DNA of 64,000 bases from Coturnix japonica (Eukaryota; Chordata; Aves; Galliformes; Phasianidae). The stretch is taken from NCBI RefSeq assembly GCF_001577835.2, contig NC_029516.1:94647840-94711839 (forward strand), written 5' to 3'. Under the pieces are notes generated by a model. It ran no database searches. It was given only the letters and a program-made list of their open reading frames with translations, and was not told the DNA's origin. Both the position numbers and the translations under genes were made by a program. Below, in pieces: positions 21,701-33,053 of this stretch (position 1 is the first letter of the stretch; every line of letters begins with the position of its first letter).

Positions 21701-24700
21701 CCCAGTGTGAATGTGAAGTCTGAGTCAGGGACTTTGCACGTGGACTTCACAGGCCCTGCTGCTGACCGTGAGCATGACAAGTGGTCTCTGAAGCAATATT
21801 ATGGCTCATGGAATTACAGAATACTGTACTGGAAGAAAGGCAGCAATGAGAAGGTAATTTCTGCCTCCAGGATGTTGTGACTCTGTGACTTTGATATAGG
21901 GTTTTCATGGTAAAATGCTGTGTTGATATGAAGTTTCAACAAAATAACTGTACTGGCATAAAAATATATCAGTACTAATTAGTGAGTGCAACTGGTATTC
22001 AGAGCAAAATGGCAGATAGTTGTGTAGCTAAACAATAGTGCAGAGATGATTTGCTCCTTCTTTAATTAGAAAGAACTAGTACATTATAAGACTTAATTCC
22101 CTCAAGAAGTGATGATTTGATTTGTGGTGCAGTCTTCCCACCAAGTCTGTGCATTTCACACACACAGTCAAGGGTAAACATAGAAGCTGTGACATCAGTG
22201 GTATCTATGAATGTGGTGATAAGCTGACATAGATTCAAATCTTGTGCCGTTCTGGTGTTTGTGCTCTTAGTGGAACACTGAGCCTTCAGTAACACCATGG
22301 CTGGGGCCTTCTGTTCCTGCAGTCTCTTTTTTACCTCGTTGCTTTCTATTTGCCTGCTTTCTCTGATAGACATAGACAGCCTTTTCCCAGGCTGGTTTGT
22401 CACTCAACTCACAGAATCACAGAATGACCCGGGTTGGAAGGGACCTCAAGGATCATGTAGTTCCAACCCCCCTGCCTGGCAGGGCCACCAAACATACACA
22501 TTTACTAGATCAGGTTGCCCAGGGCCCCGTCCAACCTGGCCTTGAACACCTCCAAGGACGGGGCATCCACAACCTCCCTGGGCAGCCTGTTCCAGGGCCT
22601 AACCACTCTCCTAGTGAAGAACTTCCCCCTAACATCCAACCTAGACTCAAAAGGCCTTTTCTTAGAGAATGCCTGGTGAAAGATCATAAATGATTTGTTA
22701 ATTATTTAGGGTCATAAATTCTATTACAGGAAAAGAAAGAACGCAATTCTTTCTCTCTGCAAGCATCCTGTTAATCATGTCTCTGTAGGGCTCTTTAGGC
22801 CACAGCTTCACTAATGCAGCTAGAGGCAGACAAAGACGGTGGTCTGAGTGATCTCACACTCCAACCAGAGATGAAATCAGTGAGAGTTACCAGTTATTTG
22901 ACACTGGTAAAGTGTTTCATTCTGCCTTTAAAAGCCCGATTCACATTGCAGCTGTAACTGCTAGGATTTGTCCTACGGCCATTTAAATTACTTTGTACAT
23001 TCACTGGACTCATGCTTTGCATTTATTTTGTATCCTTCTCTTTTATTAGGTAATACACATAGATACTAAGCATAACTCTGAAATATTATCTCAGTTGGAG
23101 CCATGGACGACGTATTGTATTCAAGTGCAAGGGGTTATTCCTGAGTGGAACAAAACAGGAGAACTGAGTCAAGAGCTTTGTGAGCAGACTACCCATAATG
23201 GTAAGGTCTGGAGCATCAGAATGTTATAAACATGGTGTTCAATTAGAAAATGTCAAAACGCATCCAAAGTGAAAATCAGCGTAATGTGTAAACCTTCCAA
23301 AAACTTTTTCCTTGATAAGTTTAGTATTATTTGGTGACATATGCACTCTTGGAACTGAGGGGTTAGAAACTAACTGAACGCTACAATTCAGTGTGGCTCT
23401 GATCACAGTCACTTTGCTGCAGAGGCTTCTGCATTGCTCAGACTTTGAAAGTAAGAGTTAAATGAAATACAGGCTCTTCACTCATCACCACTGTGTTTCT
23501 GAATTCCAGTTACCATTAGCTGTACTCACTCTTGTACTAAAGCTTTTGTTCCATAAATCTGAGAAAGGAATTGGACTCCAAATTGCAGTCTGCTCCATTT
23601 GTGATGGTGGTGCCAATGTGTACCATGATGTCACGGTGCTTTTTTCTGTGTAAAGCACGGTAGTTATTAATTGATTATAAAAACAAATTGCTTTTCATTT
23701 TTAAGGCCATTAGGCACCAAAACCACATTCATTTCCAACCGTGCCACTTTAGCTGCTGCCCATGGAGTCCAGCAATCCATATTGTTGAACCCTGCCATCT
23801 CAGCAGGGAGATTTAGGATAAACGATCAGTTAAAATGGAGGATGGAGCACTACATAATGTCTTTTTCATAGACATAATGAAGTAACTTATACATTCTCTT
23901 CAGTCAGAGACACAAGTTAATGAGGAGATGAAGGCATCTTTGGGAAGCTAACCTGTTCCTCTTAAAAATTTCCTAAATATTTTTGCTATGTGTTATCTAC
24001 CTGCACTGCAGTTGAATTGCAGACGGTGTTAGGCAGCGGGATTGCTTGGTCATCTGTGGCTAAAGCAACACTTAGCAATCCTTACTTAAAATATTTTCAG
24101 TGTTGTATGGCTGCATCGTTCCCATCACCTGTTGTGAAATCCATAAATGGACACAAATTCAAAGTCTCAGTATTTTGGAAACCTACAGACTTTTGTCCTG
24201 TGTCTTTACTTTGCTGCCACTGCTTCACATATCCTTAAGAGGAAAATGAAACCTTATACTCTGGTAGTATCATGTATCAACCCCAGAAATACCAAAAAAT
24301 GCATACAAGAGCTTTCTTTTTACATATCATCCAGGGGATGATTACACTTGCCTTCTGCTTAGTGTTGCATGTAGAATCATGTAGCAGTGTAACTGTAAAT
24401 TTCTAAAGCTAATAGTTTCTATATGCACTTTACTGAGAACCTTTTCAGCCTATTAAGACTGGAAACACAAGAGCTAAGATGTATTTTACACCTGGAATAA
24501 AAAGACTCATGTTTGCAGTTACAGTTTTGTAATCCTGGCAGGTTGGGTGTTTTTATGATTCCATTGGGAAGGTGATTATTTGATGAGCGTGTATAGAATT
24601 TGTAATTCCAGTTTTAATGTATTTGTCTCTTTGCAGGTGTAACTCCTGTGTGGATAGTTGTGACTGTTCTTCTAGGATCAATGCTGGCTGTTATGATATC

Positions 24701-26607
24701 TGTTCCTGTTTGTTTCTTTTCCTTTTGGTGTCTATACCGATTCACCAAGGATGTTTTCTGCCCTTCCTATATTTTACCGCAACACTTGAAAGAGGTTTGT
24801 TCCCTACTTAATAACTAAAATCGGCCTTCTCAATACGACTTTCTGCTTCTCAAAGCTTCTCTGCAGCCAAACTTTTCCATTTTATTTTGCACTCTTCTTT
24901 TGCTTCTGTTTGTCAGCTATCTGGGAGGCTTGTAGATGATAAAGATCAGTGATGGTTATTGGTAGGTGCTCTGAAGAGCCCGTTGTGTGGTCTGCTACTA
25001 TATATCTGTTGTGTGTGGTAGCTCTTGCTCTTCTGCCATACGTGAACTAAAGACAATTTATTCAACTAAGTGTAAGTGATGAAGCTGTGAGCTTTGGTGG
25101 GAAAAGCTGACAAAAGAAGGTACTTTTCAGCAGGAGCACGGTGGTGGAAATGGGTTCATTTAGTGTTTAGTTTCTGACACTTCAAGGTTATAAACTTTGC
25201 ATTAACTTTACCACATTTTCTTCATTGAGTTCTGCATAGATATAAGCACAGTGCTGAAATCAGACTTCCTTTTGAAGAATGCTGGTGTAAAATAAACTTT
25301 AAAATACTGTAATTCTGGATTGCTCTGCATCAGAATAGTCCAAAACACTTAAAAGCTGGACAACTAAAAAAATGGGCATAGACTTTTATTCCTAAAGCAG
25401 TTACATAATCTGTAATATGAGGCTTTCTATGGCTTAGAAACAGGCTGTTGTCTTGTGTTTTGAAGTCAGAGAATAGCAGGTGTTAACCCATGGTTCCTCT
25501 TTTAAGATGGCGAGCAGCTGAGATCTGTCTCCACTATCTCATTTTACACTTCAGATTGTACACCTGTTCTGAAATGGTTCTTACACAAATGTACTAAAAC
25601 TCAACTCAAGCAAAGAATTTAGTGAAACCTGAAGACTTGGGATAAAATAAGCCATTGCTTCTGGGGAGCAACACCTTGTTACCCATGCAGCAACTTAAAA
25701 TCAATTATGCTATACCAGAATCTTTTCTAAGGAACACGGTTATGCAGAGTGTTACATGTTGCAAAAGTTGCTAACTTGCTCTAAATTTCCTGAAGTCTTT
25801 TCCTCAGCCTTCCATTTTTCCTTCTTCAGGATTTAGTACGCTAAAGCTTTGTTGCAGGCTTAGCAATCACCTTGTACTTTAAGTTAAGCATATGCTCAGC
25901 ACTCAGCAGTTGCTGAACCTGGAGCTGAGCTGCTGCGAAGTCATAGCCATCTGTAGATCTACCTCCCTATCCTTTACCCAATAGTTATGTTTTATGTTGA
26001 CATTTAAAACAACACTATTCAGTGTATCAAGCTAACATCTCTCTGAGGTGGATTGGATGATTCTCATCTCTTGAAGCTATTCTACAAATCTCTCTGTAGA
26101 CTCTTCTACCTACAGCAAACTCATTGTTATTTTTCTTCTCAAACAAGACCTAGGAAGTTGTCTTTTATAAAGAAAGTAAGTTTATGTTCCGTTAAGGTTG
26201 GTTGCCCCGAGGTTGGTTCTTACAAATAAGGGCACTTCAGGTTTGCAGGGTGGAAAGGGGTTACTCTGTTGTCAGCATTCTAAAGGACTTCTATGGATTA
26301 AGAAAGTCAGCTTGTGTAGAAAACAATATAAAACTAAGCAAGCAAGATTGGATGACCAATGCAACTTACCTCTCATTTCTTCTTTCCTTCACAGTTTTTG
26401 AGCAAGCCTCCTAGTAGTTCGCAGTTTTTTTCTCCAGTTCCAGAAGAAGAGCATCATATTCATGATTGGCTCACTGTCATTTCAGAAGAACCTAAAAGTC
26501 AAAGTGATGAGACTGTGGAAGAGGCCAGTGAAACAACAGAGCACCATCAGGACTCCGAACAAGAAGTTTCTGATTCAGAAATAGTACCACCTTTGGAAAG
26601 GGACTAA
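18526..26607 (+). CDS. IL10RB: Interleukin-10 receptor subunit beta
   Basis: Shared low-affinity signalling chain for IL-10, IL-22, IL-26 and type III interferons. It is a type I membrane protein that binds TYK2. Exons: 18526-18574, 19600-19723, 20332-20498, 21687-21853, 23050-23200, 24637-24794, 26395-26607; 1029 nt, 342 aa (human 325). The start is an ideal Kozak (GCCGCCATGG) followed by a signal peptide (MAAAVRGALWGCVLLC). D1 begins IVPKPRNARINSVNFRSVLL and D2 begins VIGPPSVNVKSESG, the IGPP hinge typical of the family. D2 ends near LCEQTTHNG. The membrane span is about residues 223-250. It is followed by LPQHLKEFL, identical to the human box, and a tail with HIHDWLTVISEE (human VFDKLSVIAED) and an acidic C-terminus. 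Phases are 1-2-1-0-1-0, as in its neighbours. The gap from the IFNAR2 stop is only 1976 bp. Confidence 0.97.
19080..19200 (+). mobile_element. CR1 LINE 3'-end fragment
   Basis: Forward CR1 3' end: GGCCAGGTTGGATGGGGCCC, CTGGGCAGCCTGAGCTGGTG, then TCCAACCCAATGCATTCTGG as a worn tail. It lies in IL10RB intron 1. Confidence 0.85.
20877..21060 (-). mobile_element. CR1 LINE 3'-end fragment
   Basis: Reverse CR1 end with ATCACAGAATCACAAAATGG and CTGGGTTGGAAAAGGCCTCA. The few bases before it (GGTTGGAGAAGACCTCTAAG) look like a second CR1 end of another sub-type, so one copy may have inserted into the tail of another. It lies in IL10RB intron 3. Confidence 0.8.
22408..22670 (-). mobile_element. CR1 LINE 3' fragment
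   Basis: It opens with CACAGAATCACAGAATGACC, followed by the 3' UTR and the end of ORF2 on the - strand ([37 protein letters not shown]). The 22505-22687 frame is open to its end, so this is one of the better preserved copies. It lies in IL10RB intron 4. Confidence 0.93.
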
Positions 26608-27128
26608 ACACTCCTCACACTTCAGTAGACTGAAAGAAAAGCAAAGGCTGTTAAGTTTCTCTTATTGCTACATTCTTAGGGAAATTCATACTTGAAACTC
26701 TGAGCACAGACTTCTGACGTTGTTTTTTAAAGTCCAAGACACTTGCTGATGGCTGTGAAAGTAAATGATACATAATTTTTTGCCACAGTTTTTAGTGGCT
26801 CGCTGGCGAGTTGTAGCAATACTCTGGCTATATTATGCCATTAATTTAAAAAGGAAATATCAGAAATGGGATACTAGCTAATTTAACTTGGATGAACTAT
26901 TTATTACAGCAGCTAGTTACAATGGCATGCTATATAAGGTTTTTACAGATCACATTTTGCAAAGAAAGAGCCAACCAGACTTATTTTTCTAATGAGAAAG
27001 TGTGTATATTTAAGATATCCATAGCAACGTAATCTTTTAATTGTTTGGGGTTTTTTTGTTTTTGTTTTGTTTTTTTTTAACCTGATGCAAAACTGTGGAG
27101 TTACTCACAGCGAGTAATGTACCATTGT

Positions 27129-27134
27129 AATAAA
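27129..27134 (+). terminator. IL10RB: IL10RB poly(A) signal
   Basis: A canonical AATAAA lies about 520 bp after the stop, with T/GT-rich sequence nearby. The 3' UTR is therefore about 26608-27155. Confidence 0.75.
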
Positions 27135-27324
27135 CCAAACATGAATGATCAGTGTGATTTGCATTGCAAGGTCGTATTCATCCTTGCTAAGGAACTTTCC
27201 ATGGCTTACTGAAGTTTGCTGACCTCATCCGGAATCAACTGAACTCCATGGAAAACTTTATAGTTAAGAGAGATTTAAAAGTTCATATCTGGATGAGGAG
27301 CTCTGAGATATGGTTTAGTGGCTT

Positions 27325-27405
27325 GTGGTAGCAACAGTAATGGGAGGACGATTGGACTGATGATCTTGTAGGTCCTTTCCAACCTTGTGATTGATTCTAT
27401 GGTTC
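27325..27405 (+). mobile_element. CR1 LINE 3'-end fragment
   Basis: Forward tail region: GATTGGACTGATGATCTTGT, then AGGTCCTTTCCAACCTTGTG, ending in GATTCTATGGTTC. Only the last 80 bp or so are present. Confidence 0.85.
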
Positions 27406-30268
27406 ATTTCATTTACCTACTGATACATACACTCATTTTAATATATAAAATGAAAGGCAGCTGGTTGTGATGCTACATAATGCTATCTGACATTTATAGA
27501 CCTGTTCATTTGTGCCAAGGTTGTGTCCCCACCACTGTCACGGTATCACCAAGAATGACCTTTGTGTTGCGCTCTAACCCTTTGAGTGATGACGTTATTA
27601 TTTTTTTGTATAAGTGTTATTGCATTCAATTGACGACAAAAAATGCAGCCAGCAGAAGTGATTTGTTACAAATGAAATTGTGTAACTTCACATGGAAATT
27701 ACAACATTTGGGGTTACTGTCTTGAGATTTGTTAGCACGCACTGCAGGAACTGTTGCAGAAAGAGCCATGTGAACAGGCGCTGATTCCTTGTACAGAGTA
27801 GTTCCATGTCGTTTGGATTAGGTTTTCCTGCGCTTCCTAATTTCCATCATCTTTTGTTTTAATTAACCATTGGGGATATGGAAACATGAGAAGGCATTTT
27901 TGCTATGTTTTTTCAGGTGTTTTGCATGGCACGCCTGGCACACCTCGCCTCTGTAAAAATGCAGCAATGCTCCCTATTCTTCCATATTAACAGCTTCTTC
28001 AACTTCTGTACATTGTTGGGTTGGGTTGTTTGGGGTTGTTTTTTTTGGCTTTCTTAAAAGCAAAAATGACATAGCATCACTCTTATGACCAAAGCATATG
28101 TCAGCAGTGGGCTGGCCAGCTGATGTCAGAGGAAGACTGGCATTTCCCTGCCCTTTGCTCAGGCTGTCAGGGAAGGCCCTTTCTCTCTCTGACTGCTGAC
28201 TTTCATGGAAGAAAATGAAGTTCTCATCTATCAGAAGTGGCTGAAAACACAATTATGATGATGGTACAGATAACGCACTGTGGTTTGCCACTTGATCACA
28301 GATTCATTGGTAAGCTCAATTGAAAAATAAAAACCTCGGCTATTCGGAAATACAGTCCCTTTAGATTAAGGCAGCAAGAATCTGTTCAAGAACGTTGCCT
28401 CTGAAATCTTGAGAGTTTGGCTTTCCTCATTTAAAAAGAGGAAGTTTTTCCCCTTGTGTCTCTGCTGACACCAGTTGTTGTTGTATCACGAGGAGAGGGA
28501 TTGTTCCTCTTTCAATGAATTCAAAGTGGAGAAAGGAAGCGTCGTCTTGATAACCTTGGTTAACTTTGCTTTGATATGGAGCACGCTGTCCTCAAAGAAA
28601 CAGTTGCTTTAAGTTCCCATGGGACTGCCTTTCACTCGCTGTCTGTATCACCATCAAAATCCTTAATGTGATTAACTCCCAAATGAAAAGTATATTCATA
28701 GTCCAGCTGCGCCCTGCTTAACATGCAATAGGAATAAATTCCTCAATTCTACATCTCTTTGGTTCATGGGGAGTTCCAGAAAGATGACTTCTAGTTTCTT
28801 TGCTAAATTCTTCTTCTGACACCATACCAGGGTTTATGGCTAAGTAGGCTGTGCTAATTGTTACTTCACAGCTCCCACACACAGCGCTCACTGGGAATTC
28901 ACCTGTGATAAAGGTGGAGTGTTCACAAGTGCAGCTCTGGCAGATAACACTGATTACAAGTCGAGGGATCTGCTGGGGTAAGCCACATTCTTCCTGTGCA
29001 CATCAAAGGACATTTTAGTTAAATTTCAGCCACACAATACAAAGGATAAATACAGAGCTGTGCAAGCAGGATGTGAAGAATTCACAGCACTTCAAAAAGG
29101 GAAAGCCAATTTTTCACTTCTGACTTCTCACCTCTGGCACGTTTGTTCACCTCATTTATAATTAGCCTGACTAAAGCCAAGCTAAACCAGTCATGCCTTC
29201 AGCTTTCACTCACACTTTCTTCCCTTAAATTGCACTATCATGGGAAAGAAAGGTGAAAATAGCTATTTCTTTTACAACTGGTACAGGAAGCACTCTGAAA
29301 AACCATCAGGTGTGTCAATATACTGGAACTTACCCACTTGTACTCCTAATACAGAATCTTTTCCTATTTTTCCCTTGTATTCCCTTGAGTTAATATCAGT
29401 GCTTTCAAGTAATTACTGCAAAGGGTTGAAGATACAGAAAGATACTGATATCAAAAAGAAAGTGAGATGATGTTGGGGAAGCCTTACAGAGGAAGTCCTG
29501 GCTGCAGCAGCATTTACATGCATTCACTGGTGCTAGGACTACACGCTGGTAAAACCACTAGACCAAAGAATGTTCAACACCTCAGCTCTTCCATCTTCCC
29601 ATTGACAGACGCTGTGTAACTCATATATCATCTCTCATTTCTACTCCCTTCTTCCAGCTCCTGTTATTTACATTGCACCTTGTAAGACCAGACTGCTGGT
29701 TATTGAAACAGGGACTTTACAGATCTGTTTGGGTGACACCATGTAAATCACAGCTGGAGCTCTGCACGTCGGTTAGATTTTCAGGCATGCTGATGTAACT
29801 GTTGATACAATGAGGCTCTGAATCTCATCCTAATCAAGCACAACTTGTTGATCATTATATTATCTATAAAGAAGGAAGCTGGAGATATATTATGGCTAGG
29901 TGTTGTAAAGACACTTGGTAGGTCTTCAAGGACTGTTAAAAAAAAACAGGTTGACAGCAAACCTCATATTCTGGAGGCTGGCTGTTGCAAATCATGATGC
30001 CTCTGCCCTTCAAAACCTATGAAACCTAAAAAAAAAATGCAGTCTTCTGATCAGATACCTGTGTTTTTATTTACCTGAGCTTTGTCATGCACTTAAAATA
30101 CTAAGCAGCTTTGATACACAAAATTACACCTGCCCCAAAACCAACCTTCTCCTTGTAGATTTCAGTATGTGAGGAGGGTCAGAAGAGAAGGGCAAGAGCT
30201 GAATCTATGAGTCATCCTGCAACTTCGTGAGTGTGAAGGGATATGGAAATATTGTGGAAAATTTGAAC

Positions 30269-30301
<33 letters not shown>

Positions 30302-32735
30302 CTGCATATAGCCTTTCCTGATGTGAAACAGCCAGGTCTCAATGCCAGCAAAGTCTAAAAGCAAGTCGCTGGTAACACGTGATGGAAGAAGTTGCATCAC
30401 AGAGAGAGAACTTGTGAAAAGTTTACTCATGAAAAACCTCTGAACTATTGCCCTGCTATAATTCATACCACTGTCTGGAAGGGGGTGAAAAGTCTACTTC
30501 TTTGGGGGGTGATCAAGGGTTTAATGTAAGCACAGCACTCAAAGAAAAGTAGAAATAGGGTCTGAATGTGTGAGTGCTGTGCTGGGAAGGCAGCAGGCAG
30601 GCTTTTTGAGTGTGTACCTCATCCATTATGCTTTTAGCTTTCAAAATGATGTTGAGAAACTAGCATTCAGCCAGAGAATATCAATGCACTAACAAAAGGA
30701 AAATGATTTCATTCCTTTCAGCACCAGCAAACTTCTGCTCAAGGCAGAAGCAGTAGGTTATATTCTGACTTCAGTAAGACTTTCCACATCTTACAAGATG
30801 CTGTCACAGATTAGGAAAATTAATTTAGGTGGAAGAAGGTGAAAACAGAGTTTATATTGGGTCAGGCTACAAGTGAGTCAACAAAGCACTGATGTGAAAG
30901 AGGCAAATGCCACAGAGAATGTACAGACCACAGAACAGCACACGTAATTTGTGAGACGACGTTCCCTACTGTCTAGCACCAGTGAGAGCTGGAGAGCTAT
31001 ACCCAGAGCTGGGAAAAATCAGGAGAACAAGAAGCATGCTCTGTGAAGGATGGTGAAAAGAGCCAGCACAATGTGGTCTGACAAAAAGAAGACTTATGCT
31101 GACATGACAGTCTTCAAATATGTGAGAGACTTCTGAAAACAGGAAATGAATAATCTCTATGTCCATGACAGACATGAGAGCAGTTACAAGACTGAAACAA
31201 GGCAGATACGAGGAAAAGATTTCTAATGATTAGAACAGAAAAGGTGTGGGAGATGCTGCCTGAGAAGTGGCAGAAAACCTGACTCTAAAAGCAAAAGTAC
31301 ATCGAGAAAGGGAGAGATACAAAAGAGCCTGCCCCAGAGCTCTACTACATGCAGCTGACTTCCTAAGTCCTCCCTTCCTTGTCTCATGTTTCTACACAAT
31401 TCAAGCAAGATGAAATGCTGTATTTGCTTCTTTTATCCTGTTCCAGAGCTGACATGAGAAGAAACAAGGGAATGATCTCTTCTTTGCCTGTCCGCCAACA
31501 GAAATAAATTCAGTGGAGCCTGACCGGCTTGGTTTCCTCCATAGCACATGTGTTTTAGGACCGGCATTCATGACCATTGTCTTCCCTTCTGTTTGGCTGC
31601 CTGCGTACTGGAGATAGAGCTTCTCATAGAACAGATTTTATCAACACCGGTTTCTGTTTCTTTCTTCTGTGACACCTGTGAGAAAGTTGCATTCAAACTT
31701 ACTGGAACATAAACTGTGAATGTTGTAGCTTTTATATTAGACTGCTCACTATTTCCAACAGTAAGAAACTAGTGAGCCTGCTGTAATTCATTTTATGATC
31801 TTTGACTGCAAGGTGGTTACTGTGAAATGTGACTGATACAAGGTGCCATAAAAATTGTTTCCTATAAACTGTCTCCACACAAGATATCAAATCATCAAAA
31901 AGGTAAATCCGGGTCAAGGTCAGAAAAGATCTACATTATCCTAAGCAACATGTGATATCCATGCACTTATCTCCTCCAGGCTAGATCATAACCTGTCACT
32001 TATCTCAGTAGTTGCCCACTGTTGATTGCAGAAGGAAATGTTTTTGTTTCTTTTTCTGGTAAGGCTTCCGCAGCTGAGCAGACCTAAATAGTTCTGCTTT
32101 ATGGATGCTTTTAACCAGACTCATCATGTTTCAAGAGTGTTTGGTTGTGCAGGAAGCTGTAGGAAGCTGCATGAACCATTCTGACAGCAGCTGCCTGCAC
32201 AGCAGCAGGCAGTATGCACAAAAGAAGAACAGAGGTGTCTGTATAACTCTCTCCATAAGTGCATGTGTGTCAGAAAAGGCTGAGCTTCCACTAACACTGA
32301 ACTTCGTGTGCCCACATTGTACAAATGATCTGTATGCATACAGCAAAATCAGCACTCCTGGGAAAGAGCTGAACAACTCCCTGTGGTCAGGGCTGCTGTT
32401 GATATGCAGTAACATCCACCCCGTGACAGGGAGGAGCTGTGTGATACAGGCTCAGTCTGACCCCATCAGACAGCAGCTGTCTTCCACTGATTCCTTCTTC
32501 TTCAGCTACATGAAGAGGACCTTGTATGAAAGAGCGCCTGTTTACATGGAATTACTCAGGAAGTTGTGGTGAAGCTGATGATATCTGATAGATCACGTCC
32601 TTCTCTGTTACTTCCATTAGAACACTGTTTCTCCTCGCAGCTCACCACGCCATATGGTGACCATGATAGCTCCTATGAGTGGTACTGGCTAACACTATAC
32701 ACTCATTCAATAACCCAGTGGATGGCAGCCTTGCC
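27406..32735. other. IL10RB-IFNAR1 intergenic spacer; no gene seen
   Basis: About 5.3 kb of AT-moderate DNA without a supported exon chain, RNA gene or recognisable domain. A 155-codon frame at 32105-32572 (+) matches no family I know. A TA microsatellite sits at 30271-30301. GT-rich low-complexity DNA lies near 28015-28050. Confidence 0.65.
30271..30301 (+). repeat. TA dinucleotide microsatellite
   Basis: About 15 uninterrupted TA units, flanked on both sides by ACTGCATA. This suggests expansion within a small local duplication. Confidence 0.9.
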
Positions 32736-32800
32736 CATGGCAGCCAGTTGGAACTGGATGGTTTTCAAGTGCCTTTCCAACTCATTCTATGGCTCTTTGA
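32736..32800 (+). mobile_element. CR1 LINE 3'-end remnant
   Basis: Short forward CR1 end: GGAACTGGATGGTTTTCAAG, then TGCCTTTCCAACTCATTCTA and TGG, matching the end and octamer of other copies. It is 250 bp upstream of the IFNAR1 start. Confidence 0.75.
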
Positions 32801-32929
32801 TTTGCAGGGAACAACAGCATCTAGATTTCATAAGCACAGCTAGACCAAAAAATGGCACCGGCTTTTTATTATTAACCTAGTTTTTATATTTCTGACGATA
32901 CTGATTTCATAGTATCTCACTCGTTATAT

Positions 32930-33053
32930 GACTGAGGTACAGCCCGCCTCACCCAAACCTTACGACACTCCCTCACGTCACCGCTCCCATCCCGGCAGGC
33001 CGCATGCGCACTTACCACAGGCTTCCGGTAGGGCTGAGAGGAGCGGCGGGCTG
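32930..33053 (+). promoter_or_regulatory. IFNAR1: IFNAR1 proximal promoter
   Basis: A modest CpG-rich block just before the start codon holds a CRE/ATF-like TCACGTCA (32973-32980), an NRF1-like GCATGCGC (33002-33009) and an ETS/GABP site CTTCCGG (33022-33028). This is the pattern of a constitutive, TATA-less promoter. No ISRE is seen here, unlike at IFNAR2. Confidence 0.65.
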
